64,000 nucleotides of DNA from an uncultured Spirochaetaceae bacterium (GTDB taxonomy: Bacteria > Spirochaetota > Spirochaetia > Sphaerochaetales > Sphaerochaetaceae): the NCBI GenBank assembly GCA_944389025.1, contig CALXKU010000014.1:1-64000 (forward strand). The letters run 5' to 3'. Of the stretch, positions 1-8,335 are shown piece by piece (position 1 is the stretch's first letter; every line of letters begins with the position of its first letter). The translations under genes and the position numbers were made by a program. Below the pieces are notes generated by a model that did no database searches, was not told the origin of the DNA, and worked only from the letters and a program-made list of their open reading frames with translations.

Positions 1-729
1 AATCAAGGGCGTAGAAGCGATTTGAAAGAACTGATTTCTGCCAAATCTGATAGAAATTCGTCCTCTGATAATGATTTAACCTGTTTCCCAGCGGAAACAA
101 GTTCAGGTGAACAGATTCACACATTTAAAGACTTTTGTGAGGCAATAAAGGTTCCTTATAGCACCGCTAATCACTGGCTTGTCCTCTATGACCCTGATAA
201 AGACTATCTCCTTACAACGGAAGAATATAAGGATGAAAGGACTAAGGAGCTGGACGCTTTCTATGAATCCGTGCGCAAGAAGAGGGAGAAGATAGCGGGG
301 TACATACCGGAGGCGAAGGACATCAACCTCAAATGGAACAGGAACATAGTAGCATGGACCGATGCCGTTGAGAGGAAATTCGATGAGTGGCTTATAGCCA
401 AGGGGTATAAGGATATCGACCCCGATAAGGTTCTGTCGCTGCCTGCGTCTGAAGACTACGACGAATTCGGTCTATTCGGGTTCGAATACCTCGACAGCCT
501 TGCGAAGAAGTGCACCAAGAAGGTCTCAGGTGAAGGAGCCAAGGAATATCTGAACATGACCAAGGAGTACGGTCCGAGGATTCCCAAGGGGGTTGATACA
601 CGCAACATACTCAGGATTCCCGTGATAGTCGAGGCCGAGTTCGACGACCTCGACACGTTCCAGAAGAGGGAGACTGCGAAGGTGCTGTCTGAAATCATCA
701 TGAAGCTTGCATTGGAGGAGAAGAAATGA
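1..729 (+). CDS. Hypothetical protein of Mu-like element (5' end may be cut)
   Basis: I do not recognise a named family. The reading frame is already open at base 1, so the gene may start outside the window; within it the only plausible start is a TTG at 22, with only a weak Shine-Dalgarno match. Residues about 30-60 (TFKDFCEAIKVPYSTANHWL) look like a helix-turn-helix of the kind found in phage replication or small-terminase-like proteins, and the rest is charged and helical, ending in LEEKK. It overlaps the next gene by 4 bp (ATGA), so the two are probably translated together. It sits in a same-strand train that leads into the MuA-like transposase. Confidence 0.6.
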   Translation, partial: NQGRRSDLKELISAKSDRNSSSDNDLTCFPAETSSGEQIHTFKDFCEAIKVPYSTANHWLVLYDPDKDYLLTTEEYKDERTKELDAFYESVRKKREKIAGYIPEAKDINLKWNRNIVAWTDAVERKFDEWLIAKGYKDIDPDKVLSLPASEDYDEFGLFGFEYLDSLAKKCTKKVSGEGAKEYLNMTKEYGPRIPKGVDTRNILRIPVIVEAEFDDLDTFQKRETAKVLSEIIMKLALEEKK

Positions 730-1031
730 GCGAGAAGAATTGGACTGATTATGTGAACGGTTCTGATGGAGAAGAGGAGAAGAGGGTGTATTACCAGCAC
801 AAGAAGGAGGTGATTGAGAGGGAGCTGAAACCGGTGGCTGACGCATTGGGCTTGCGCACCTCGTATTATCGGACATCTTTCGGACATGAGCTCGTATCCG
901 TTGGTGACAGTGGACTCATAAATGTGACCGGATGCTCAATGGAAATTGTTAAACGTCGTTTTGTTGAGAAGATTTCTGCCATGATGGCGGATAAGAAGCT
1001 TGAATGGATATTCAGAGGGGAGGCTGTCTGA
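726..1031 (+). CDS. Small hypothetical protein of Mu-like element
   Basis: A 101-residue protein of unknown function, rich in acidic and basic residues, with no recognisable domain. The start ATG overlaps the previous stop (ATGA) and the end overlaps the next start by one base (TGATG), so it is embedded in a translationally coupled operon. That packing is the main reason to believe it is real. Codon use resembles its neighbours. It probably belongs to the accessory or early region of the element. Confidence 0.6.
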   Translation: MSEKNWTDYVNGSDGEEEKRVYYQHKKEVIERELKPVADALGLRTSYYRTSFGHELVSVGDSGLINVTGCSMEIVKRRFVEKISAMMADKKLEWIFRGEAV

Positions 1032-1354
1032 TGGAGATAAAGAACATTCTAAGGCTTGATCGCGACTACGAGAAACTCAGAGGGCAGCGGAATGCGATTC
1101 TCGTGGCGATGGTGCGTCTGCATGTCAATCCGAATGATCACGATCTGAAAAGATACGACGGAGAGTGGCGGGATGAGAAAGGGAATCTTCTTTGTGATGA
1201 TGAGATTAATGGAGTGTTCATCCAACTCATATTCGTGGGAGAAAAGGGGATTCCGTTCAGCGTTCTTCGTAAGTACAGGAAGACGGGATGGGATTTCTAT
1301 AACGAGAGAATAGGCTCGGAGTTCTGCTTCGAGATCAAGAACAGGAGGAGATAG
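1031..1354 (+). CDS. Small hypothetical protein of Mu-like element
   Basis: A 107-residue protein of unknown function. The frame is open further upstream (possible start at 1004), but the ATG at 1031 is preferred because it overlaps the upstream stop as TGATG, the coupling pattern seen through this operon. Residues about 60-100 contain a hydrophobic patch (FIQLIFVGEKGIPFSVL) but no clear membrane helix. The gene is followed within 3 bases by the next one, with an AGGAGGAG ribosome site inside its last codons. Confidence 0.55.
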   Translation: MEIKNILRLDRDYEKLRGQRNAILVAMVRLHVNPNDHDLKRYDGEWRDEKGNLLCDDEINGVFIQLIFVGEKGIPFSVLRKYRKTGWDFYNERIGSEFCFEIKNRRR

Positions 1355-1356
1355 AT

Positions 1357-1653
1357 ATGGATACTTATGAGTTCTATGTGAAAGTACCGGTGTATGTACC
1401 ATTCAGATGCGATGCTCCGGATATCGGAACAGCCAGAGATTTTGAGAAAAGGATAAAGAAATACTGGCCGGCATTTCTTAGAGACCGATGCAAGGTTACC
1501 GTACCGGGAATCAGAAAAGTTCAAAGCGGGGAGGAGGGGATGTGTATCTACCCTGAAAAAGCTCTTATTACGCACCATTTCGATTGGCTCAGCGTGGCGG
1601 AGAGCTTAGGCATCGTGAAGGATCCCGGAGAGGAGCTTCAATACAGGGAATAG
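1357..1653 (+). CDS. Small hypothetical protein of Mu-like element
   Basis: A 98-residue protein of unknown function. A strong Shine-Dalgarno sequence (AGGAGGAG, about 1343-1350) precedes the ATG. The N-terminus (MDTYEFYVKVPVYVPFRC) suggests a beta-strand start, and no catalytic motif is visible. It lies in the same co-directional run, four bases before the HAD-like gene. I cannot assign a role; position suggests an accessory phage or transposon function. Confidence 0.55.
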   Translation: MDTYEFYVKVPVYVPFRCDAPDIGTARDFEKRIKKYWPAFLRDRCKVTVPGIRKVQSGEEGMCIYPEKALITHHFDWLSVAESLGIVKDPGEELQYRE

Positions 1654-1657
1654 GGCA

Positions 1658-2032
1658 ATGGGCAGCGATTACGACTATGAGGCAATGGATAAGGTGGTGG
1701 CTTTCGATTTCGATGGTGTCGTTCATAGAAACGGCAAACTCTGGAAGGGTGTTGCGATTATCGAGGATGTTCCGAATCCGGGGATTCCCGAGCTTTTCAG
1801 GAAGCTGAAGGATGCGGGGTATTCGATAGTGATTCACACCTGCAGGGCTCTGACGCCTGAAGGGCGACGAGCCGTAGTGCACTGGCTGACAGCGAACCAC
1901 ATGATCGAGCTTATCGACAATGTGACGGCCCTTAAGCCGATAGCACGGTGTTACGTGGATGACAGGGCGATCCGTTTCGAAGGCTGTGAAGGACTGTTGA
2001 ATGCGATTGAGCAGTTCGGCAAGGGGGAGTGA
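1658..2032 (+). CDS. HAD-superfamily hydrolase-like small protein
   Basis: A 124-residue protein with the motif set of a minimal haloacid dehalogenase-type phosphatase: motif I is VAFDFDGVVH near residue 14 (nucleophile Asp and acid Asp two residues on), motif II is IVIHTCRA with the Thr, a Lys lies in TALKP, and motif IV is CYVDDRAI with paired Asp. Small HAD proteins like this occur in phages and mobile elements, where they may act on nucleotides or nucleic acid ends; the substrate cannot be read from sequence. No cap domain is present. ATG 1685 is a possible shorter start. The stop is followed within 2 bases by the next start. Confidence 0.75.
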   Translation: MGSDYDYEAMDKVVAFDFDGVVHRNGKLWKGVAIIEDVPNPGIPELFRKLKDAGYSIVIHTCRALTPEGRRAVVHWLTANHMIELIDNVTALKPIARCYVDDRAIRFEGCEGLLNAIEQFGKGE

Positions 2033-2033
2033 T

Positions 2034-2378
2034 ATGGAAGAGAGAAAAATTGAGACATGGAGGCGGGGGATAATGGATACGAGCCAGAACCCGAAGAAGG
2101 CGAAAGGAACGATAAGGATCAATGCGACACTGCATACCTACATTGTGTACACGCTTGGCCGTAGAGGGCTTTCACAGGCCGTTCTGGCGAAGGTTTGCGG
2201 ATGTTCTCCTACGTTCATAAATCAGATTGTAACAGGGCGAAAGAAAAGCGAGGAGATTCAGAAGAGGGTTGCAAGAATTCTCGGTTTCAGATCTTGGGAC
2301 CAGCTCCAGTGTGCGGCAATACGTTTCGATTTCGCAATGAACGGAGGAAAGGATGGTGTCGATGGGATTCAGGGATGA
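2034..2378 (+). CDS. Helix-turn-helix DNA-binding protein (Cro/CI-like)
   Basis: A 114-residue protein with an HTH about residues 45-90 (LSQAVLAKVCGCSPTFINQIVTG), of the kind found in phage Cro/CI or Ner-like regulators. Upstream in-frame start codons exist (2001), but the ATG at 2034 has an excellent Shine-Dalgarno (AAGGGGGAG, 2021-2029) and follows the preceding stop by one base. A likely role is transcriptional control of the transposition genes just downstream, by analogy with Ner or the c repressor of Mu, although in Mu the repressor is transcribed divergently and here it is co-directional. Confidence 0.65.
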   Translation: MEERKIETWRRGIMDTSQNPKKAKGTIRINATLHTYIVYTLGRRGLSQAVLAKVCGCSPTFINQIVTGRKKSEEIQKRVARILGFRSWDQLQCAAIRFDFAMNGGKDGVDGIQG

Positions 2379-2472
2379 AAAAAGAGGCATACTCTGCGAT
2401 TGCACTCCCGGGGTAGCCTCAAGAGCAATCCTACCAGAATCCGGAAAGAAGGAGAAGAGGTATGTGGGTTGA
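2353..2472 (+). CDS. Possible 39-residue small protein bridging to the transposase
   Basis: A short open frame bridges the gap between the HTH gene and the transposase. It begins with ATG 2353 after a strong purine-rich site (ACGGAGGAAAGG, 2341-2352), overlaps the HTH gene by 26 bases and runs 11 bases into the transposase gene. The product is basic with two Cys (CDC) and no known domain. It could be a real microprotein or a leader peptide that couples translation into the transposase. The ribosome site is the main evidence, and there is no family support. Confidence 0.35.
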   Translation: MVSMGFRDEKRGILCDCTPGVASRAILPESGKKEKRYVG

Positions 2473-4549
2473 AGTAAGCGAGCTTGCCGGATGCATCGGC
2501 GTGAATCCAAGAACGATTCAAAAAAAGATACAGTCCGGAGAGATATCGGCAAGGAAAAAGGATAGAAAGAGTTACGAGGTGGATACATCATCACTCCCTA
2601 CGGAGTATCTTGAAAAGCTTCCCAGTGTGATGAAGTATGCCCTTGCTCCCGTATCTCAGTCGAAGACGGTTCCTGCCGGAGTTCTCGGCCGCACTCTGAC
2701 GAAGAAGGATAAGCTGAAGCTTGAAGTGCAGAAGTTCTACAGGGGGCTTTCTCTTGGGGATAATGCGAAAGCCAGGTGTGAGATGACGGCTGCGAATTTC
2801 GGAATCTCCGTATCCTCCGTCCGCAGATATGTCAGGGACATAGAGGAGCACGGGGTGCTAGGCAAGGATGCGCCAAAGAAGCAGAGCTCATGGGATGCCG
2901 AGGCTGTCGAATATCTCAAAGGATACTATCTATCGTTCATGAAACAGACGAACGTTGTCTCGAAGAAGGCGGCATACGATGCTGTCGTCACCAAGGCTAC
3001 AGAGAAGGGCTGGAAGATAGGCGGGAGGACGAGCGCCTATGAGATCCTCTCTGAGATTCCGCAGATTCTCATTAACTATGCAAAGGGTGGAAGCAGGGCT
3101 CTGGACAACTTCTTCTACATCAAACGTGATTGGACATCTCTCAGGCCCAGTCAGGTCTGGATAGGGGACCAGCACATATGCGACTTCTGGGTTGTGGACA
3201 AGAGCAACCCTGATAAACCCCATTACTACAGGCCGACCCTGTATGTCTGGGAGGATGGTGCTACGAGATGCATTGCAGGGCTGGCTGTTGATGAGGACTA
3301 TTCGTCTGAGACCGTTCTTGAGGCTTTGAAGATGGGTATCAGAAGGTTCGGTCTTTTCGATTGTACCTATAACGATAACGGAACGAGTGAATGCAGTAGG
3401 GCTGTGACTCAGGTCATAGATGATCTGATACTCCTTTCGAACGGCAGGAGCCAGATGAAGGACCTGTCGGAACTTTACCGCACCGAATGGGGGCACTACG
3501 TGGTCGAAGATCCTGACGGGAATCCAGTATCCGTTACCGACAATCCTGCAATTTGGAGGAGGGATTACAGAAGGATCTATGCGAATGTCAGGAACGCCAA
3601 GGCCAAGCCGATAGAGAGGCTTTTCAACACGATTGAGACAAAGATGGCACAGCGCGGAATTCCCGGACATGTCGTAACACTCAATGCCCCTGCTGATCAG
3701 AACGAGAAGGAGCAGCAGATATTGGATAGGCAGAAGGCATCGGACCAGATCCTTACGCTTGAGCAGTTCATGGTGGAGCTCATAAGGACCATAGACGAGT
3801 ACGAGCGCACATACCACTCGATGCTGAATATGAGCCCTCTTGAAATGATGAGGAAGCATATTAGTGAAGGTTGGGTTGCAAGACGTCCGGACGAGAAGGA
3901 TCTTGATTTCATCTTTCTTGCCAGGACGCAGGCGAAAATCAGGAAAGGACGAGTGATGATAAACGGTACTGAGTACATGGGAGAGGAGCTTCCAAGGGCG
4001 GTCGTGGGTTTTGCCGATGTAGGGCTTACGCTCCATGAGGGTGAGATGTGCAGCCTCCGCTATGACAGGATGGATCCTTCGAGGGCCTATGCGGTATTCC
4101 CCAACTCCCCGGTAAGGATAAGGCTGTTGAAGCCTGTCGATGCAATATCAATGTTGGATGATGATCTGATGAAAGAGGCTATTGGATGGAAGCGCCGTCA
4201 GATGGCCGCAGTCAAGGAAATATTCAGGACGCTTGAGATACCGGAGGCGGATGTTATGGAAGCTACCGTCTCAACGGAGATAGCAGAAGCCGAGAAGAAG
4301 CTGATAGCTTCAGACGATATGGCCGAGGAACCTCGAAGAACTGCAGCTCGGATTGAGATGAGGAGATCACGGAAGGAGTTCTTCTCCTCGGATTACGAGC
4401 ATTACAGGTGGTGCCTTGAAGAGCTCATAGATGGAAAAGGCTTGAAGGCCGAGGACAAGACCTTCATGGGCGAGTACGAAGCGAGAGCCAGCTACGAGCA
4501 GGAGAAGAGCATATGGCAGGCTCTCAAAAGGATGGGAGGATTGGACTGA
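2462..4549 (+). CDS. Mu-like transposase (MuA family, DDE/rve core)
   Basis: A 695-residue DNA transposase. The N-terminal 60 residues resemble the MuA end-binding winged-helix segment (VSELAGCIGVNPRTIQKKI), followed by a second HTH near 105-130. The RNase H-like catalytic core shows Asp236 in WIGDQH, Asp305 in YNDNG and Glu385 in KPIERLFNTIE, matching the D-D-E triad of MuA in order and spacing style. A MuA-type C-terminal region follows. It would bind the element ends, cut and join them to target DNA with help from the ATPase encoded next. A GGAGAAGAGG site precedes the ATG, and the stop overlaps the next start (TGATGA). The length is close to MuA (about 660 residues) and the catalytic residues are intact, so it is probably functional. 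Confidence 0.93.
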   Translation: MWVEVSELAGCIGVNPRTIQKKIQSGEISARKKDRKSYEVDTSSLPTEYLEKLPSVMKYALAPVSQSKTVPAGVLGRTLTKKDKLKLEVQKFYRGLSLGDNAKARCEMTAANFGISVSSVRRYVRDIEEHGVLGKDAPKKQSSWDAEAVEYLKGYYLSFMKQTNVVSKKAAYDAVVTKATEKGWKIGGRTSAYEILSEIPQILINYAKGGSRALDNFFYIKRDWTSLRPSQVWIGDQHICDFWVVDKSNPDKPHYYRPTLYVWEDGATRCIAGLAVDEDYSSETVLEALKMGIRRFGLFDCTYNDNGTSECSRAVTQVIDDLILLSNGRSQMKDLSELYRTEWGHYVVEDPDGNPVSVTDNPAIWRRDYRRIYANVRNAKAKPIERLFNTIETKMAQRGIPGHVVTLNAPADQNEKEQQILDRQKASDQILTLEQFMVELIRTIDEYERTYHSMLNMSPLEMMRKHISEGWVARRPDEKDLDFIFLARTQAKIRKGRVMINGTEYMGEELPRAVVGFADVGLTLHEGEMCSLRYDRMDPSRAYAVFPNSPVRIRLLKPVDAISMLDDDLMKEAIGWKRRQMAAVKEIFRTLEIPEADVMEATVSTEIAEAEKKLIASDDMAEEPRRTAARIEMRRSRKEFFSSDYEHYRWCLEELIDGKGLKAEDKTFMGEYEARASYEQEKSIWQALKRMGGLD

Positions 4550-5481
4550 TGATTGGTTTGAATGAGGTTTTTGAAGAATACAGGAGAAGGGAGAAAAGAG
4601 ACGTGTCCCAAGCTGAGTTTGCAACATTGCTAGGATGGTCCACGGCCACAGTGTCTCTGCTTCTTTCGGGCAAATACAACAGCAGTGACAGGGAAGGGAA
4701 AATCAGACAGGCCGCACAGAGGCTCCTTGGTGCTGACTATTCAGCTTCTGATATTACGACTGGGGACTGGACTCCCATATCCGTGAAAAAGGATGTGATT
4801 ATAGCGACACCTGACTTCACTGATACGTATTCCCTCTGCAACGCTCTTCTGGACGACAATGAGAGCCTTACAGCCTCAATAGGTCTTGTCACTGGAGTTG
4901 CAGGACGTGGAAAGACTACGGCGGTCAGGAAGTTCGTGGCGGATCATCCTTACAACACGATATACATACTCAACATGGGATATACGAGGTCGACACTCTT
5001 CAGAGCGATAGCCGAGGAGCTCCTAGGTAGAAGTTATGGGACATACTGGAAGAACCTCAACCTCATCCTGGAAGCTACCAGAATATCGAGGAAGGTCATA
5101 GTCATAGATGAGGCGGACAGGATGCCCCTGTCTCTTCTCGAAGACCTGAGAACTCTTAATGAATCGGGCAGGGTTCCTATTCTGCTGGTTGGCGAGCCGC
5201 TTCTGACATCTACGGTAAGGAGGGCTGACCGCATCGAGTCCAGGATCCGAAAGCCGAGAATTGAATTCAGGCCTCTCGATTACCTTTCCCTCGCCGCACT
5301 CTATCAGGAGGCGTGTGGACTGAGCCTTTCGAAGGATGTGGCGAAAACTCTTGTGAAGATATCGAATGCGGATTTCAGGATAGCTGCGAACGACATGCAG
5401 GCAATCGCGAAGTTGATGAACGTCAACCATTACAAGGTCTTGGACCAGAAGGTGCTCGATGAATATGTCAAGAGAGGATAG
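4549..5481 (+). CDS. MuB-like AAA+ ATPase (target selection)
   Basis: A 310-residue ATPase of the MuB/TniB type. Residues 18-45 form an HTH (VSQAEFATLLGWSTATVS), as in MuB. Walker A is GVAGRGKT at 116-123 and Walker B is VIVIDEAD at 183-190, followed by a sensor region with GEP. In Mu, MuB binds target DNA in an ATP-dependent manner, recruits the transposase and gives target immunity. The ATG at 4549 overlaps the transposase stop, so a longer in-frame start at 4513 is rejected. Its 3' end overlaps the next gene. Confidence 0.92.
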   Translation: MIGLNEVFEEYRRREKRDVSQAEFATLLGWSTATVSLLLSGKYNSSDREGKIRQAAQRLLGADYSASDITTGDWTPISVKKDVIIATPDFTDTYSLCNALLDDNESLTASIGLVTGVAGRGKTTAVRKFVADHPYNTIYILNMGYTRSTLFRAIAEELLGRSYGTYWKNLNLILEATRISRKVIVIDEADRMPLSLLEDLRTLNESGRVPILLVGEPLLTSTVRRADRIESRIRKPRIEFRPLDYLSLAALYQEACGLSLSKDVAKTLVKISNADFRIAANDMQAIAKLMNVNHYKVLDQKVLDEYVKRG

Positions 5482-6199
5482 GGACAATCTTTTCGGGACG
5501 TCGAACATCTTGGATCAGATGGCGCTGTTCCTGATATCGCAACCTAAGCATATGGCTAAGGAGTCATATATGAGGATTGTGTTTTCCGATGTCTCCTCAG
5601 GAATGTTCCTTTCATCTCTTATCTCTCTTGAAACCCGTGGTGCGATCATCAGACAAGATGGGATCATCAAGGCTGTCGAGGAGAACATCGGCATCAGGGG
5701 GCATCTCAGCGACAGCCTCTGGAAGGTAGCCAGGATGGAGAAGGTGTTCACCATAAAGGTTCTCTCGGATTATGTGCCTGAAGCTTCAAGAGCGTTCATC
5801 CGTGAACTCATTCAGGACTGGATCAGCCTTGGCGCGGTTAAGAAGACGGGTGTCTTGAAAGATAAGAGGTCGAACATTTTCACCGTCGTCAAAGACAGCC
5901 CCATCAGACCGAAGAAGGATGTCGGCTGGCATCGTCCGTCAGATCTGGTGGATGGCATATGGGGGATGGTTCAAGATTTTGGAAGCAGAAGGGAGACTTT
6001 CACTTCCCTTGATATCTCTGCTCGGCTGGATGTCTCGAAGAGGTATCTCGCTGACCTTCTTAGACAGTGGCGGAGCGCAGGATACATAGAAGTAGTCACG
6101 GATAAGAGAAGATGCACGGATCCTGTAATCTACAGGTGCGTGTACATAGGCGAAAGACCGAATGTCGAGACACGTTCAAGGATGAGAAAGGAGGCGTAG
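5459..6199 (+). CDS. Mu-element protein with predicted winged-helix segments
   Basis: A 246-residue protein with no named family that I recognise. Two stretches, about residues 70-135 and 165-225, look like winged-helix DNA-binding modules (the second contains SLDISARLDVSKRYLADLLRQW). It overlaps the end of the MuB-like gene by 23 bp; ATG 5459 and ATG 5465 are both possible starts. In Mu-like phages the genes after B encode small proteins acting on replication and host functions, and this one fits that position. It may help load replication factors or regulate the operon, but that is inference. Confidence 0.65.
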   Translation: MNMSREDRDNLFGTSNILDQMALFLISQPKHMAKESYMRIVFSDVSSGMFLSSLISLETRGAIIRQDGIIKAVEENIGIRGHLSDSLWKVARMEKVFTIKVLSDYVPEASRAFIRELIQDWISLGAVKKTGVLKDKRSNIFTVVKDSPIRPKKDVGWHRPSDLVDGIWGMVQDFGSRRETFTSLDISARLDVSKRYLADLLRQWRSAGYIEVVTDKRRCTDPVIYRCVYIGERPNVETRSRMRKEA

Positions 6200-6721
6200 A
6201 TGGAAAGGTCGAAGATGATAGGTCTTATTCATGCCAAGGCTCAGAATATATACCGTTGCCGCATATGCGGAAGATTTCATGCTGGTCCGATATGCCTTGA
6301 ATGCGGCTCTTCAGCAATACAGGATTCTTTGGCAGGCATCGTTTATGAAAACTTCCTCTTCTCCCTTACCGGAAAGACGAGCTGCAGGGCACTTTCGGAT
6401 CAAGAGCTTGAGAAGGTTCTGGAAAGCCTTAGCCTGATATGCCTCGAGATGGAAAAACAGAAGAGGCGGGAGGCATGGATGGCCAGGCGAAAGCTAATGG
6501 GGATTATCAGAAGCCAGGCGACAAGAATGTTCGAAGCAAATGCTCAGATACGTGTTGATGGTTTCTGTGAGAAATGCATAGGGAAGGCTCTGGAACGTTG
6601 TAACGAGAAGGAGCTCAGAAAGGTTATAGGCTGGCTCAGAAGGCTTGAAAAAAGAGGAAAGAGCGAAGGGTATACTGGAGGTAGCAATGAAAAAGGCGAT
6701 GTACCGGATAATGATAGATAG
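6200..6721 (+). CDS. GemA (Mu gp16, DUF1018)-like protein with inserted zinc ribbon
   Basis: A 173-residue protein. The pieces MIGLIHAKAQ (6-15), FLFSLTGKTSCRALSDQELEKV (52-73) and the C-terminal ELRKVIGWLRRLEK match the GemA/DUF1018 layout of Mu-like phages, where the family reads roughly IHxAK..., LTGKxS...LsdaEL..VL. Between the first two blocks lies Cys20-x2-Cys23-x8-Cys32-x2-Cys35, a zinc ribbon not usual for the family, and a further CEKC pair lies near residue 125. Mu GemA affects host gene expression and DNA supercoiling. The gene sits in the expected early region, directly after the winged-helix protein with no gap. Assignment is by motif recall, so it needs a profile search. Confidence 0.65.
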   Translation: MERSKMIGLIHAKAQNIYRCRICGRFHAGPICLECGSSAIQDSLAGIVYENFLFSLTGKTSCRALSDQELEKVLESLSLICLEMEKQKRREAWMARRKLMGIIRSQATRMFEANAQIRVDGFCEKCIGKALERCNEKELRKVIGWLRRLEKRGKSEGYTGGSNEKGDVPDNDR

Positions 6722-6941
6722 GCTGGTGGTGCTGATGCTCCATCTGCTTAGCAGTGCGATCATGGTGATGTTCCTGTGGCTGCTGTTGCCGCTGCCATTT
6801 GCCGTGGCAGCAGTATGCTGCATGGATATCACAAAGCATTTCGCTATTTATTCGCGCTTCAGATGCTTAGAGCTTGATGCGATGCTATCTGACGTGATCG
6901 GTGTTTTATTTGGAGTAGCCATGGTAATGGTTCTCACATAG
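6687..6941 (+). CDS. Small two-helix membrane protein
   Basis: An 84-residue hydrophobic protein with two predicted membrane helices (LVVLMLHLLSSAIMVMFLWL and a C-terminal VIGVLFGVAMVMVL) and another hydrophobic stretch (LPLPFAVAAVCC). The longer start at 6645 is rejected because ATG 6687 has a good ribosome site (CTGGAGG). It overlaps the GemA-like gene by 35 bp in another frame. Position in the early region of a Mu-like element could suit a host-inhibition or holin-like role, but nothing in the sequence proves this. Confidence 0.5.
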   Translation: MKKAMYRIMIDRLVVLMLHLLSSAIMVMFLWLLLPLPFAVAAVCCMDITKHFAIYSRFRCLELDAMLSDVIGVLFGVAMVMVLT

Positions 6942-6952
6942 AGGAGGCAAAT

Positions 6953-7567
6953 ATGATTAAAGATATTGATGGAACTAGATACTACCTAAAGAGTGACGGA
7001 TCTCTGGTACCGGAGTCTCAGGTAAAGGATATCGATAAGCTGCGCGACCAGGTTGTTCAGGATGCGGCCGAGAAGCTCATGGATCTGAAGACAAGGATGA
7101 TCCAGGAGAAGACGGCCGTGGTGGATGATATTCTGGAATTTCTGAATGTTTCCGCAGATCAGTACGGCGTCAAGCTTGGAGGGGATAAGGGCAATCTGAC
7201 TCTGACAAGCATAGACGGCAATATCCGTGTCGAGTATAAGAATAGCGATACCATAACTTTCAACGAGCAAATCCAAGTTGCCAAGCAACTCATAGACGAA
7301 TATCTAGATGAGCTCACAAAGGATTCGAACCCAGAACTCAAGACAATCGTCTCGGCTGCATTCCGCCTTCGCCAGGGTAGGATAGATGTCAAGAGCGTCC
7401 TTAAACTTCGCGAATACAATATAAACGATGAGAGGTGGAAGAAGGCGATGGATATCATCGATGACGCGAAGCAGATAGTTTCCACCAAGAAGTGTCTTCG
7501 CCTTTATGTGAGGAATAAGCTCACAGGAGCGATGGAGAATCAGCCGTTCGATCTGAGTGTTCTGTAA
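6953..7567 (+). CDS. DUF3164 family protein of Mu-like phages
   Basis: A 204-residue protein that matches the DUF3164 family closely along its length: the N-terminal DGSLVPESQVKDIDKLRDQ, a coiled-coil helix, then YGVKLGGDKGNLTLTSIDG, FNEQIQVAKQLIDE and the C-terminal DERWKKAMDIIDDAKQIV block. The family is found in the early region of Mu-like phages; its function is not established. An AGGAGG site precedes the ATG. The length is normal for the family, so the gene appears intact. Its presence supports reading this region as a Mu-type element rather than an isolated transposase. Confidence 0.88.
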   Translation: MIKDIDGTRYYLKSDGSLVPESQVKDIDKLRDQVVQDAAEKLMDLKTRMIQEKTAVVDDILEFLNVSADQYGVKLGGDKGNLTLTSIDGNIRVEYKNSDTITFNEQIQVAKQLIDEYLDELTKDSNPELKTIVSAAFRLRQGRIDVKSVLKLREYNINDERWKKAMDIIDDAKQIVSTKKCLRLYVRNKLTGAMENQPFDLSVL

Positions 7568-7576
7568 GAGGTGGAA

Positions 7577-8284
7577 ATGGAGTACACTCTGGATCTTTTT
7601 CCTGAAGAGACGAACCAATCTGTTGTCAGCCATTATAACCTTTCCCTGCTGGACTATTATGCCCGGCAGGGTTTCCTGTTTCTCAATACCAGACAGGTTC
7701 AAAACGTTTTAAACAAATCCTATGGCCAGATACGTTATGCGATATTCAGCTATGAACTGGATGCATTCCTGATTGATGGTGACTATCGCATAACGCATAA
7801 GGCGGTCATGGATTATATCAATGCAGAGCAGGAGAGATATGAGGAGGCATATCACTACATTATGAGTCGCAGGGAGCTCTCCGGTGTGTATGCTGCAGCC
7901 ATGGGGTATAACCTATCTAGTGCCGTTAAAGCGCTTATCACGAAGCGTTATCCGATAACGGCCATAGATGGGATTTTGGAGAAGGATAGGACATATGAGT
8001 ATGATGCTCTTCCTCAAGGAGAGACCGTGGTAAGGGACTACTACGATATAGACGGTCTGGGGCTTCCCGATGAAGCCTCTGTGGGGGATTGGGCTAGGAT
8101 GCTCAACATAGCTCCACAGAGGTTGATTCGCGATTTAAAAATGCCGAACTCCGTTTATTTAATAAATTTAAAAGCGTTTAAAAAGTATCTTGTTGAAAGG
8201 GAGTTTGTGAATGCGAACATCCCTATTAAAGAGGATAATTCGCAATCTGACGAGGAATCCTCCATGCAACTGGAATTATTCTAG
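7577..8284 (+). CDS. Last gene of Mu-like element; C-terminal QLELF
   Basis: A 235-residue protein with no family that I recognise. ATG 7577 is preferred over GTG 7571 because of its spacing from AGAGG. The middle part reads like a helix-turn-helix DNA-binding protein (DEASVGDWARMLNIAPQRLIRDL near the C-terminal third). The last five residues, QLELF, fit the sliding-clamp-binding consensus QL[SD]LF, and a similar LDLF occurs at residues 5-8. That would suit a protein that brings the element to the host replisome, but this is inference. The gene's 3' end turns AT-rich, and the repeats of the element terminus start about 50 bp after its stop. Confidence 0.6.
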   Translation: MEYTLDLFPEETNQSVVSHYNLSLLDYYARQGFLFLNTRQVQNVLNKSYGQIRYAIFSYELDAFLIDGDYRITHKAVMDYINAEQERYEEAYHYIMSRRELSGVYAAAMGYNLSSAVKALITKRYPITAIDGILEKDRTYEYDALPQGETVVRDYYDIDGLGLPDEASVGDWARMLNIAPQRLIRDLKMPNSVYLINLKAFKKYLVEREFVNANIPIKEDNSQSDEESSMQLELF

Positions 8285-8335
8285 GAAAAACACGAGAAAA
8301 CAAAGGATTTAACGGTTAGACACGGTAAAAAATTG

